From positions 186,001 to 250,000 of the forward strand of contig JAFKMU010000047.1 in assembly GCA_017305195.1 (NCBI GenBank): a stretch of DNA of 64,000 nt, in the 5' to 3' direction. The translations under genes and the position numbers were made by a program. Positions 39,315 through 47,868 of the stretch are shown here, one piece after another. Under the pieces are notes generated by a model. It had not been told where the DNA came from, made no database searches, and was given only the letters and a program-made list of their open reading frames with translations. How positions within the stretch are numbered: the stretch's first letter is position 1; each line of letters opens with the position of its first letter. This stretch comes from Verrucomicrobiota bacterium. GTDB lineage: Bacteria; Verrucomicrobiota; Verrucomicrobiia; Chthoniobacterales; Terrimicrobiaceae.

Positions 39315-39877
39315 GCGAGCAAAGAGCCCAACTGGTCCTTGCGCTCCAACCAGACGCGCCGATTGGACTTGATAAGGATGTCGTCAGCAGGCCCGAGATA
39401 CTCCCGCCAGCTAAATGACGCATCCGCTTGAAAGATCACCTCCAGATCGACCCTCGGCGGCTCCGGAAGCTGGAAATCGGACGACAGAAAGGACCTCCAT
39501 CCGGCCAGGGAATCGATATCCACCAGCAGATCAAGATCGGAGCTGGGAGTCACATACGACAAGCCCGTCAGCAGCTCCCAGGCGCGGCTGCCGTAGATGC
39601 GAAATACGAACCCCGGGACCACCTCGACATCCCAAACCGGCGGAGGCTCGACCGCTCGGACACTGGCGACGGGCACGCGAAACGCCATCCGCCGCTTGCC
39701 GGGCAGAGCCAGACCGAGAAAAACCTCCTGCCCGTCGTCCGATACACAGGGTCGTCGTATGATCAGAGGGCGGCCCCTGGCGGTCCACTCCTGCAGGACC
39801 TCGATATCGCCACCCTCCGGCGTCGCGTCGCGCCAGGCGTTCTCGGCGAGCCGGACAAAGGCGTGACGCCGAAACAC
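39311..39877 (-). CDS. mdcG: Phosphoribosyl-dephospho-CoA transferase (malonate decarboxylase holo-ACP synthase)
   Basis: Transfers the prosthetic group to MdcC. 188 aa from GTG 39877, one base after the mdcE stop, giving VFRRHAFVRL, which fits the short N-terminus before the HDLLWL-like motif of the family. ATG 39934 within mdcE is an alternative with no Shine-Dalgarno. The nucleotidyltransferase motif GSRAWELLTG...SDLDLLVDI is intact. Confidence 0.85.
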   Translation of the reverse strand: MFRRHAFVRLAENAWRDATPEGGDIEVLQEWTARGRPLIIRRPCVSDDGQEVFLGLALPGKRRMAFRVPVASVRAVEPPPVWDVEVVPGFVFRIYGSRAWELLTGLSYVTPSSDLDLLVDIDSLAGWRSFLSSDFQLPEPPRVDLEVIFQADASFSWREYLGPADDILIKSNRRVWLERKDQLGSLLA

Positions 39878-39878
39878 G

Positions 39879-40574
39879 TCAGCCCCGGACTTCGGCAATG
39901 ACAGCCTGGGCCGCCTTGCGACCGCCGCGTTCATTGCCGAGAGAGGCGCGGATGTCTTGAGCGTCATCGCTGGCGAGGATCTTTTGCAGACGATTGGAAA
40001 AATCGTCCGTCCACATCTCGTGCAGGCCGCCCATGCGGAAGAAATTCTCACAGCCCGGCGCAAAGACCGACACTTGCTTGGCGAGATCCTGCAGTTTTTC
40101 CAGCGGCATCTTCGTCACACGCGCAATGGCCTCAAGCTTCATCACCGAGGTTTCCGCACCAGGCACGGACACGATGCGATCGGCCAGCATGCCAAAGGCG
40201 ATGAATCCTCCGGCGATGGAATTGCCATAGACCACGGAGATCAACTTGTGGCCATTGTTTCGGGCCAGCTGCTGGGCGCGCAGGAGGTGGGCGATGTATT
40301 CCGGCAGGACGAGGAGCTCCTCATCGAGCGCCATGCGCTGGCCGTTGTTGTCGACCAGCATGATGATCGGAATGCCCGGGCTCTTTTCCACGATGTCGAG
40401 GAGCCGGTCGGAAAGAGCCACGGCCTCCCGGATGCCGATGAAGACATCGTTGGTCGTGCCGAGCACGGCCACAGGGCGGCCGCCGAGTGTGGCCTCACCC
40501 GAGACAAGCCAGTCATCAACGGCAACTCGGTGGCCTTCAGGGAAAAGTTGATCAAGCAGGATGGGGAGTTCCAT
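39879..40574 (-). CDS. mdcE: Malonate decarboxylase gamma subunit
   Basis: 231-aa carboxyltransferase-like subunit, which with MdcD decarboxylates malonyl-S-ACP. VYGNSIAGGFIAFGMLADRI and the PGCENFFRMGGLHEMW region fit MdcE. It starts 3 nt after mdcD. Confidence 0.9.
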   Translation of the reverse strand: MELPILLDQLFPEGHRVAVDDWLVSGEATLGGRPVAVLGTTNDVFIGIREAVALSDRLLDIVEKSPGIPIIMLVDNNGQRMALDEELLVLPEYIAHLLRAQQLARNNGHKLISVVYGNSIAGGFIAFGMLADRIVSVPGAETSVMKLEAIARVTKMPLEKLQDLAKQVSVFAPGCENFFRMGGLHEMWTDDFSNRLQKILASDDAQDIRASLGNERGGRKAAQAVIAEVRG

Positions 40575-40577
40575 GTC

Positions 40578-41456
40578 TCAGGCAGGTTTGACGGCAGTCA
40601 GTTCAGCAGCGGTCATGTCCGGCACGCGATCGGCATCGAGCCCCATCCTGGCCCAGACTTGGCGGGCATCCGTGCAGGAACCGTAATCCTCGATGCGTCT
40701 GGCCAGGCGGGTTCGCTCGGCGCGGAGACTTTCCACGCTGAGCGGCTCGCTCGGTTTGATCAATGCAACAGCAGCCATGCGGAAGGCCGGGATGTGATCG
40801 TCGACCAGCGTGGCGACCTTGCCAAAAAGGAAACGATTCTTTCCCCCCGTGGTCCGCCAGACGAGAGCACGATCACGAGAATCAAAAGCCTCCACACCCA
40901 TGACGGTCTCGATCACCTCGGGACCGGAAACACTGAGCCGGGCCTCCTCGGAGGCGATGAGCGCATCGCAGCAACTGCTCGTGATGCCCGAACCTCCGAA
41001 ACAGCCACAGCTCCCACCGAGCAGCCCGATCACGGGCACCCCGGCGCGCTGGGCCTCGAGAATGGCGCGCATGATCTCCGTCGAGCCGATCTCACCGGCG
41101 TTGGCTTCCTCAAGACGTACACCGCCCGAGTCAAACAGGCCAAGCACCGCCGCAGGCTTGCGGATGGCTGCTCGCCGGAGCAGTCCGGTGATCTTGGCCG
41201 CATGCACCTCGCCGAGCGAACCTCCACGGAACTTGCCCTCCTGGGCAAAAATATAAACCTCTTTGCCCTCGAGCGTCCCCTCGCCCACCACCACTCCATC
41301 GTCGAAGGCCACTGGCGCATCGAACATTCCGAGGTGCGGACTGATCCGCTGCTCGGTCGGAGGCAGGATTTCGCGGAAGGAATCAGCATCGAGCAATCCC
41401 GCCACACGCTGGCGGGCCGAGGCTTCGTAAAAGGAAATACGCGGAGTCAGTTTCAT
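40578..41456 (-). CDS. mdcD: Malonate decarboxylase beta subunit
   Basis: 292 aa, acetyl-CoA carboxylase-beta-like fold. SFYEASARQRVAGLLD, FDSGGVRLEEANAGE and GGSCGCFGGSGITSSCCD are typical of MdcD. It forms the decarboxylase core with MdcE. ATG overlaps the mdcC stop by 4 nt. Confidence 0.92.
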   Translation of the reverse strand: MKLTPRISFYEASARQRVAGLLDADSFREILPPTEQRISPHLGMFDAPVAFDDGVVVGEGTLEGKEVYIFAQEGKFRGGSLGEVHAAKITGLLRRAAIRKPAAVLGLFDSGGVRLEEANAGEIGSTEIMRAILEAQRAGVPVIGLLGGSCGCFGGSGITSSCCDALIASEEARLSVSGPEVIETVMGVEAFDSRDRALVWRTTGGKNRFLFGKVATLVDDHIPAFRMAAVALIKPSEPLSVESLRAERTRLARRIEDYGSCTDARQVWARMGLDADRVPDMTAAELTAVKPA

Positions 41457-41761
41457 GCCAGTGCCTCCCAGGCCTGATCAAGCCGCAGGCTCACCACCGG
41501 CGGGATCGCGGCAAAATCGTTGATGGAGAAAAGCACGTCACGGGGCTGGCTGCGCTCGATGAAATCGGCAAACACCGCCCGCCACGCCTCCTCAAAATGG
41601 GCCACAGTCGTACTCACCTCGAAGCGCACCTTGCCGCCGAGATCCTTCGGCTGGGCGAGCACCTCCAGGTTACTGGACGCGACCACTCCGGCGACGGAGT
41701 ACGGTTTGCCGGACTTTGGCGCATTGGGGCCGCCATCAAATTCAAAAGAAAGGTGTTCCAT
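41453..41761 (-). CDS. mdcC: Malonate decarboxylase acyl carrier protein (delta subunit)
   Basis: 102-aa dedicated ACP carrying the dephospho-CoA-type prosthetic group. The attachment Ser is in GVVASSNLEVL, about residue 29-30. SINDFAAIPPVVSLRLDQA at the C-terminus matches the family. It sits between mdcA (6-nt gap) and mdcD (overlap). Confidence 0.9.
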   Translation of the reverse strand: MEHLSFEFDGGPNAPKSGKPYSVAGVVASSNLEVLAQPKDLGGKVRFEVSTTVAHFEEAWRAVFADFIERSQPRDVLFSINDFAAIPPVVSLRLDQAWEALA

Positions 41762-41767
41762 GGCTAG

Positions 41768-43405
41768 TTACCAGTTACGGAAGCGGCTCGGCGGATTGTA
41801 CAGGCCGCCGGACCAGCGAACGAGATCGTGAATATTACGCGCAGCGAGGCGGTCGCGCGAGACATCGGTCTTGCGAATACCGAGATCCTCCGCGCGCTGG
41901 ATGACACCGCGATCGCGAAGATTCGCCACCATCGCATGGTCGCGCTTGAGGCCGACGGGAGTGAATCCCGCCACGCCGCGCACGGCTTGCTCGCGTTCCT
42001 CCATCGTCCGGCAGAGCAGCAGATTGGCCACGCCCTCCTCGGTCACGATGTGGCTCACGTCGTCGCCATAAATCATCACGGGTGGGACCGCGAAGCCCGC
42101 CGTCTTCATCGCATCCCAGGCCTCCAGCCGTTCCACGAAAGTCGGTTTGTTCGCGCCCTGGAAGGTCTCGACCATCTGAACCACGAGCTTGCGCCCCTGC
42201 GGCATGTATTCCCCCGCATGGGCCTCGGCCCCGGCGCGGAGAAAGGCCTCGGAAAGATGACGGCGAGCGCGGTTTTCCGCGCCAAAGTTGGGAGCACCGC
42301 CAAATCCGGCCAGACGATCCGCCGTGACGGTGGAACTGTTGGCAAACGGGTCGATCTGGAGCGTCGCCCCGACGAACATATCGGCGAAATGGCCGGCCAT
42401 CTGGCCGTAGAAGCGATTGGACCGCAGGCTGCCGTCGCGGCCGAGAGGGAAGATGTCTGGCTTTGAAGCCACATAGTCCTCCATACCCACCTCGCCGCCG
42501 ATGCAGGCGATGGCCTCCACGAAGCCGCTCTCGATGGCCGGAATCATCGTCGGGTGCGGGTTCAGCGCCCAGTGCGTACAGGCCTTGCCCTTGAGGCCGA
42601 GTTCCTCGCCATAGGTCGGCAGGAGCAGCTCGATGGCGGCGGTGTTGAAGCCCACGCCATGGTTGAGCACCTTGGGCAGATACTTTTGATAAATCGCCTT
42701 CATCGCCATCATGGCCATAAGGATGCGCGTCTCGTCGAGCAGCGCGGGGTCCTTGGTGAAAAGCGCTTCCAGGTGAAAGGGCTTCGGGCTTTCGATGACA
42801 AAATCCACCCACTCGCCCGGGATGTCCACGCGGCGAAGATTGTCGGTAAGCTTGTTCGCCTGCACCACCACGATGCCGCCGCCGAAGGCTGCCGCCTCGA
42901 CCAGCGCGGGCGTCTCCTCGGTATTCGAGCCGGTGTAAAGATTTCCCTCCGCGTCGGCGTCGATCGCCACCAGACAGGCCACATCGGGCCGCAACTCCGC
43001 AAAGTAACGGGCATAAAGCTCCACGTAGGTGTGAACCGCCCCGATCTTCACCGTGCCGTTAGCGACGAGCTCCGCGAGTCGTCCGCCCTGCGGTCCGGCG
43101 TAGGCAAAGTCCACGACCTCCGCGATACCGTTCTCAAAAAGATCCAGATGTTCCGGCAGACCGATGCAGGAGACAGCGAGCTTCAGGCCATTGACTTTCT
43201 TCGGGTCGACCTGGGCGAGCTTTTCCGCGAGGAAGTCGCCCTGCTTTTGGTTATCGCCCTCATGCACGACCCGATCGCCGGGTGATAGGATCAGTTCCAG
43301 AAACTCAACGGTACGATCGGCGGGAATGACCTTGCCCGGGCCAAACACCTTTGCCACCCGCTCCAGCTTATCTTTTCGACGGGCTATTTTATCAGGGGAA
43401 GTCAT
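41768..43405 (-). CDS. mdcA: Malonate decarboxylase alpha subunit (acetyl-S-ACP:malonate ACP transferase)
   Basis: 545-aa CoA-transferase-like subunit that swaps acetyl for malonyl on the ACP. VHEGDNQKQGDFLAEKL, FAYAGPQGGRLAELV and CIGGEVGMEDYV fit MdcA. It is the first mdc gene. The ATG overlaps an upstream membrane-protein frame in an ATGA junction. Confidence 0.95.
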   Translation of the reverse strand: MTSPDKIARRKDKLERVAKVFGPGKVIPADRTVEFLELILSPGDRVVHEGDNQKQGDFLAEKLAQVDPKKVNGLKLAVSCIGLPEHLDLFENGIAEVVDFAYAGPQGGRLAELVANGTVKIGAVHTYVELYARYFAELRPDVACLVAIDADAEGNLYTGSNTEETPALVEAAAFGGGIVVVQANKLTDNLRRVDIPGEWVDFVIESPKPFHLEALFTKDPALLDETRILMAMMAMKAIYQKYLPKVLNHGVGFNTAAIELLLPTYGEELGLKGKACTHWALNPHPTMIPAIESGFVEAIACIGGEVGMEDYVASKPDIFPLGRDGSLRSNRFYGQMAGHFADMFVGATLQIDPFANSSTVTADRLAGFGGAPNFGAENRARRHLSEAFLRAGAEAHAGEYMPQGRKLVVQMVETFQGANKPTFVERLEAWDAMKTAGFAVPPVMIYGDDVSHIVTEEGVANLLLCRTMEEREQAVRGVAGFTPVGLKRDHAMVANLRDRGVIQRAEDLGIRKTDVSRDRLAARNIHDLVRWSGGLYNPPSRFRNW

Positions 43406-44118
43406 TCAGCTCGTGATATTTCCCCTTCCCTGCCGCAACTGGTTTCCAATGTCGAGCGCGAAAAGCCTTTTCGGGAAGCCATCTCATTACCGGAGCACAC
43501 ATTAATGTTCACTCTACGCCCCCGTCCGGCCAAAACATCTGCACCTTTCCCCGGCGGAATCCCGGCCGGAGCGAGACGCTCCGCGGATTTTCCCCAAACT
43601 GCGGAACGACCTGCTCCCGCATCGCCGTACTTGATGGTAAAAGCGCAAACTAGGAGCGATACCGCGATGATCCACGATCCCATCACCCGGCGGGCGATGA
43701 ACCAGACCTCACGATCCGGGAGCAATGATAGGTAGAACCCTATGGCAATCGGCGCGACCACCACCAGTGCGCCGCAGAGGACAGCGTGTCTTCCCTCGAC
43801 CGGTGTCGGCACCAAAATACCCAACACATACCCGCAGGCCACAAAGTAAACGCAGCGGAGGACAAAGCTATCGGTCCGCGCGATTGCGACCACCCCGCCA
43901 CCGACAAGACCGAGTACGGCGGCACTCACCCCCGGCGCGCCCAGCGCCGGACCAAGCCCCGAGACTCCAGCCACAAACCCGCCCAGCAACGATCCGATCG
44001 AGAAATCCGGAACGACCGGGCGGCAGCATCCCAGCCAGAGTCCGCACGCCCCTAATAGCAAAAGCGCGGGCAATCCTTCAAAAGCGGAAAGGGCTCCAAA
44101 TCCTGAGGAAACGATCAC
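43402..44118 (-). CDS. HupE-like multi-span membrane protein
   Basis: 238 aa from GTG 44118, overlapping the hupE stop by 4 nt and ending in ATGA overlap with mdcA. About six helices occupy the first 170 residues (ALLLLGACGLWLGC; FVAGVSGLGPALGAPG; VVAPIAIGFYLSLL). The last 70 or so residues have less favourable codon use and could be read-through of a leader containing an mdcA promoter. Its function is unrecognised; it resembles a degenerate or short HupE/UreJ relative. Confidence 0.55.
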   Translation of the reverse strand: MIVSSGFGALSAFEGLPALLLLGACGLWLGCCRPVVPDFSIGSLLGGFVAGVSGLGPALGAPGVSAAVLGLVGGGVVAIARTDSFVLRCVYFVACGYVLGILVPTPVEGRHAVLCGALVVVAPIAIGFYLSLLPDREVWFIARRVMGSWIIAVSLLVCAFTIKYGDAGAGRSAVWGKSAERLAPAGIPPGKGADVLAGRGRRVNINVCSGNEMASRKGFSRSTLETSCGREGEISRAE

Positions 44119-44711
44119 AGAACCGAAAACAGGAAGCAAAAACCTAACGCAGCGATAGCTCCCCCTCCGGTGCGGATCGCGATGCCACCCCATGGATATC
44201 TGGAAAGGAGGCCAAACCCGATGCCGCACAAATGGAGCAGACCGGTAGAGATCACAAACCCGGCGGCGTAGGCGTAGGCGTTCGATGCCGTGGGCAATTC
44301 CGTACCATGGGCGTGGCCGTGAAAGATCGCAAAAAACCCCACGATCATGCCTGCCAGCCAGATCGGCGGTCTGGCGGCAAACGCCACCATCAGGCCAAGC
44401 AGTATCGCCGATAGCGCGATGCCCGTCTCCACACTGGGAAGAGGGATTCCCATGATGCCGAGTGCTCCACCGAGAGCCATGACCACAGGAAACGTAATGG
44501 GCAGGAGCCAGACCGCAGGCGCGCCAAGGCACGCTCCCCACAAGCCCACCGCGATCATAGCGGCCATGTGATCCAAACCGCTCAAAGGATGCATGAAACC
44601 ACTGGAAAAACCGCCCGCTCCCGCCTCGCTATGCGCATGAGCAAACGATGGGAGAACCATTAGCGTAACGAGTCCTAACACAAAAAGGCTATGATGGCGA
44701 TTTTTCCACAT
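44115..44711 (-). CDS. HupE/UreJ family membrane protein
   Basis: 198 aa with a signal peptide ending at AHA and then His-rich HupE features HSEAGAGGFSSGFMHPLSGLDHM and FAIFHGHAHGTEL. HupE/UreJ proteins import Ni2+ or Co2+ into the cell. No hydrogenase, urease or other nickel enzyme is seen here. It lies in an apparent operon with two other membrane genes and mdcA-H. Confidence 0.88.
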   Translation of the reverse strand: MWKNRHHSLFVLGLVTLMVLPSFAHAHSEAGAGGFSSGFMHPLSGLDHMAAMIAVGLWGACLGAPAVWLLPITFPVVMALGGALGIMGIPLPSVETGIALSAILLGLMVAFAARPPIWLAGMIVGFFAIFHGHAHGTELPTASNAYAYAAGFVISTGLLHLCGIGFGLLSRYPWGGIAIRTGGGAIAALGFCFLFSVL

Positions 44712-44720
44712 GGGCGTTCA

Positions 44721-45827
44721 TCATCGAAAGAGTGCGAAACCCGTCAACGTCAGCAAAGCAACAATAACGCCACAAACCGCGCCTCCTCCCTTCAGCCAGC
44801 CGGGAGGAACGCGTCTGGCCACGACAAGAAACGTCGGAAGGACAAGCAGAGTGAGAGCAGTCAACACGAGGAACCCGGCGCCGGTCAGATAAAATAGAGT
44901 TGTCATATCTGCGCCGCTGATGCCTTGCGCGATCACCCGTTCGTTCCATGAAACGCCAGCGCACCAACCAGCGGCCAGAGCAACGCCGATATCCGTTCGC
45001 CAGCCCAGCGGCTTCCAGACAGTCCAGGCCGAGAGAACCAGAAGCAAGGCCATGCCCGCGCCCGTCCAGCCATCTCCAGCCGTCGCACCTGACAGCAACG
45101 CCACGCCTGACCCTGCAGCAAAAACGGCCACAGCTCGCGCAGAAAAGACGAACGCCGCAAAGACGCTCCCATGCCCCGCGAGCGTCGCCCGCAACAAGAG
45201 CAAGGCGATCACGACAAGCATCGGTCCCGAGCCGAGCAGTAACAGAGACACGGCCGCACACGCGGCAGCTCCCCGCCGGATACCTGAGAGCGGCTCACGC
45301 TCAACGATCACGGTCTTGTGGAAATAATCCAGCGCACCCAGAGGAATGAGAGGTTCCAGGCCGAAGCGCAGTTCCGACACGTCTCGCTGTAGAAAGACTT
45401 CCAGCACCCGGCGCGCTCCCGGCTCCTGCAACAGGTCTCCCGAGATCACAAAGCTGGTCGGAGTGACCCCATCCGAAGGATAGACCACAAGAACAGCTTC
45501 CACGAAACCCTCCAAGGACCGATTCACCCGGTCGAGTTCCACCGACATCGGAGGCTTCTCCACGGAGGTCACAGTGAGATGTGACTGCAGATACAATGCC
45601 AGAGCATCGCGTGCATCGTTTCGCACAAACTCCCCGTCCATCGAATATCCCAGAGCCTTTTGCAGGGCTGCCTCCGGCAGCAACAGTCTCGCTTCGATCC
45701 GATCAGGAAAAACGTCCAGCAGCATCCGGCCGTCCGACGTTGCCCTCGCTACAGAGAGTGAAAACAGGCTGAGAAAAAGCGCAACGAGTGGAATGAAGTG
45801 CACTCCCCTGCTTTCACCGATGTTCAC
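44721..45827 (-). CDS. HupE/UreJ_2-like membrane protein with extracytoplasmic N-terminal domain
   Basis: 368 aa: signal peptide (FIPLVALFLSLFSLSVARA), an extracytoplasmic domain of about 160 residues (MLLDVFPDRIEARLLLPEAAL, ...PLIPLGALDYFHKT), then about seven helices. This layout resembles HupE/UreJ_2 proteins, though the usual His motif HFLxGxDHxLF is not seen in the helices; LGALDYFHKT may be its remnant. It is the first gene of the run leading to mdcH. Confidence 0.65.
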   Translation of the reverse strand: MNIGESRGVHFIPLVALFLSLFSLSVARATSDGRMLLDVFPDRIEARLLLPEAALQKALGYSMDGEFVRNDARDALALYLQSHLTVTSVEKPPMSVELDRVNRSLEGFVEAVLVVYPSDGVTPTSFVISGDLLQEPGARRVLEVFLQRDVSELRFGLEPLIPLGALDYFHKTVIVEREPLSGIRRGAAACAAVSLLLLGSGPMLVVIALLLLRATLAGHGSVFAAFVFSARAVAVFAAGSGVALLSGATAGDGWTGAGMALLLVLSAWTVWKPLGWRTDIGVALAAGWCAGVSWNERVIAQGISGADMTTLFYLTGAGFLVLTALTLLVLPTFLVVARRVPPGWLKGGGAVCGVIVALLTLTGFALFR

Positions 45828-46188
45828 ACGGGAGGCAACCTTCGATTTCCAGGACGTTCATTCCGGGCCTGCCGCACCTCTTGTCGTATCGGACCGGGAC
45901 ATCCAGCTGCTCCAAAAGTTCATTGATTTTCATCCCGACCGACTCTCGACTGTGTTAAGAATTCGTTTCATTGGCCGAGCCGATTATTCTTGTTCGCCCC
46001 GATTGCGCATCAGGCAATACACCTTCCGCATTACGCAACCGCGTGACTTTCAGCCGCATACAAGTCGCTCCAACCAGCAGCCGCCGAAAGGCGTCATTGA
46101 GTCGTTATTTTCGTAAATTTCCAAACGGAGCGGCCATGCTAACAGCACCTATTGACCGAGACTAGTCATCCTAGTAATTGCCAGCGCC
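45828..46188. other. Intergenic region between divergent HupE-like and TIGR02597-type genes
   Basis: About 360 bp. A + strand frame from ATG 45820 to 46116 could encode 98 residues, but its composition (Arg/Ser-rich end, no domain) does not look like a gene. The segment must contain promoters for both flanking operons. No repeat, riboswitch or RNA gene was recognised. Confidence 0.45.
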
Positions 46189-47223
46189 GTGAAAACAGCT
46201 GCCGCACTTTTTGCGATTACGATAACCAGCTCCATAGCGCTTCTGCCAGCGCAGGAGGTCAGTTCAAACCCTGTAGGATCAGTCACCATAGAGGTCGCGG
46301 TCGGCAGCGCCGCAGGGCGCACGATCAGCGTGGTCTCGCTCCCGCTCACCGGCATAGCATCAGCCGCCGGAGCCATGAAGGGCACCATCACCGCGGTGAC
46401 GAGCAGCACGCTCGCCAACTCCGCAGCGGGCTGGACCGCAGGAGAACTCTCCAGCGTCGCCTCTCCGCATGTCATCCGGATCACGAGCGGCGCGGCCAAA
46501 GGTCGCACCTTCCTCATCTCGACAGCGACGCCCAACACCGCAACGACCGTCACGCTCGACTCCGAAGACCTCTCTCTCCTCAGTTTCGCCGATGCAGGCA
46601 TCTCTGTCGGAGATAGTTATGAAATCATCGTCTGCGACACCCTGGGCTCGGTCTTTGGGACACCTGAGACGACAAGAGTGCTCGGAGCAGCCAATTCCAG
46701 CACAGCAGACATTATCCAGGTCCTCGTTCAGGGCCAGTATCGCCAGTACTACTACAACACAACCCGCAATGCATGGTTGCGCGTCGGCCCCGAGACCGTT
46801 TCCACGAATGTGCCTCTCCGCCCCGATGCCGCCGTGATCTACAGTCGTGCCGGCCAGACGCCTCTTCAGTTCACCATCGGCGGCCCGGTTCCCATGATCG
46901 AGCGCAAGGCCCTGGTACGAAACTCCGGGGCAACTCTGCTGGCGAATTGGTGGCCGGTCGAGATCACTCTGGGCGCGTCGGGCATCGCGGAGCTTCCGGG
47001 CTGGATCAAAAGCACCTCGGCCGCCGCAGCCGATACCGTACAGGTCAATGTCGGCGGTGCGTGGCGCAAATATTATCATAATGGCACCCAATGGCTTCGG
47101 GTCGGACCTAATACTCCCAGCAACGATGTCGTCCTTAACGTTGGCGACGGCGTCCTGATCGGAAAACAGGGTTCACAGGCCGGTGCAGGAACCGTGCAAC
47201 AGAACCTTCCCTACAACCTCTAA
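46189..47223 (+). CDS. Secreted protein of TIGR02597 type
   Basis: 344 aa from GTG 46189 with a signal peptide (AAALFAITITSSIALLPAQ). It has two repeats of the pattern TVQVNVGGAWRKYYHNGTQWLRVGP / IIQVLVQGQYRQYYYNTTRNAWLRVGP, which fits the uncharacterised family TIGR02597 that I recall only from Verrucomicrobia. It is likely extracellular. It is followed 14 nt later by a PEP-CTERM gene. Function unknown; the family call is from memory. Confidence 0.72.
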   Translation: MKTAAALFAITITSSIALLPAQEVSSNPVGSVTIEVAVGSAAGRTISVVSLPLTGIASAAGAMKGTITAVTSSTLANSAAGWTAGELSSVASPHVIRITSGAAKGRTFLISTATPNTATTVTLDSEDLSLLSFADAGISVGDSYEIIVCDTLGSVFGTPETTRVLGAANSSTADIIQVLVQGQYRQYYYNTTRNAWLRVGPETVSTNVPLRPDAAVIYSRAGQTPLQFTIGGPVPMIERKALVRNSGATLLANWWPVEITLGASGIAELPGWIKSTSAAAADTVQVNVGGAWRKYYHNGTQWLRVGPNTPSNDVVLNVGDGVLIGKQGSQAGAGTVQQNLPYNL

Positions 47224-47237
47224 TCGCACCTCAATCT

Positions 47238-47798
47238 ATGAAACTCATCAAAAACCTTCTCCTGGGTGCCGGCCTGCTCGCATGCTCCGCCCTGAGCGCG
47301 CATGCAGTCATCCTCACGGGATTCGGAGATTCCGAATATCACATCACGTTCTCTGATTTCACGCCGACCCAGACAAGCACCTCGCTCAATCTTGTCGGCA
47401 GTGACTTCGGATCAGGCGTCTACGGTACGCTGGACATCCCGATCTCCATCGACGGGGACGCAAGTTATCTGATGCTCACGGCCACGTATTCGGGAAGCTC
47501 CTCTGCCCGTTTCGATATCATGCTCTTCGACGAAGACGGTGATTCCCTCAACTATTCCAGTTACTTCAGTGCATTCTCGCCAGGAGTTCCGGCGACAATT
47601 CGCATGGACTTCCTCATGGAGGACGGTGTCTTCAATGGACCGGTGGTCATGATCGGCATGGTTGCCAATGGCATTGGCTCCTCAGTCAATCTCACCCTGG
47701 ATAGTGTTGCCGCCGTTCCCGAGCCGTCGACATGGATGTTACTAGGCGCCTCGGTGTGCATGCTTGCACTCCTTCGCCGTCGAAAGCTCTCCCAATAG
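47238..47798 (+). CDS. PEP-CTERM sorting domain protein
   Basis: 186 aa: signal peptide (LLLGAGLLACSALSAHA), a beta-rich secreted domain, then the C-terminal tripartite PEP-CTERM signal VPEPSTWMLLGASVCMLALL followed by RRRK. Such proteins are processed by an exosortase (EpsH/XrtA-type; not in the window) and linked to EPS or the cell surface. Probably in one operon with the gene before it. Confidence 0.9.
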   Translation: MKLIKNLLLGAGLLACSALSAHAVILTGFGDSEYHITFSDFTPTQTSTSLNLVGSDFGSGVYGTLDIPISIDGDASYLMLTATYSGSSSARFDIMLFDEDGDSLNYSSYFSAFSPGVPATIRMDFLMEDGVFNGPVVMIGMVANGIGSSVNLTLDSVAAVPEPSTWMLLGASVCMLALLRRRKLSQ

Positions 47799-47868
47799 TC
47801 ACTGTTTATTCCCGGGGCCTGTTTGCCCCGGGAGCCGCGTTTCTCATCTCATTTCTTCTGCTGCCAAA

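Noticed and set aside
45820..46116. A possible 98-residue gene between the divergent HupE-like and TIGR02597-type genes
   Set aside because: No recognisable domain, basic low-complexity end, overlaps the start of the minus-strand gene; treated as intergenic.
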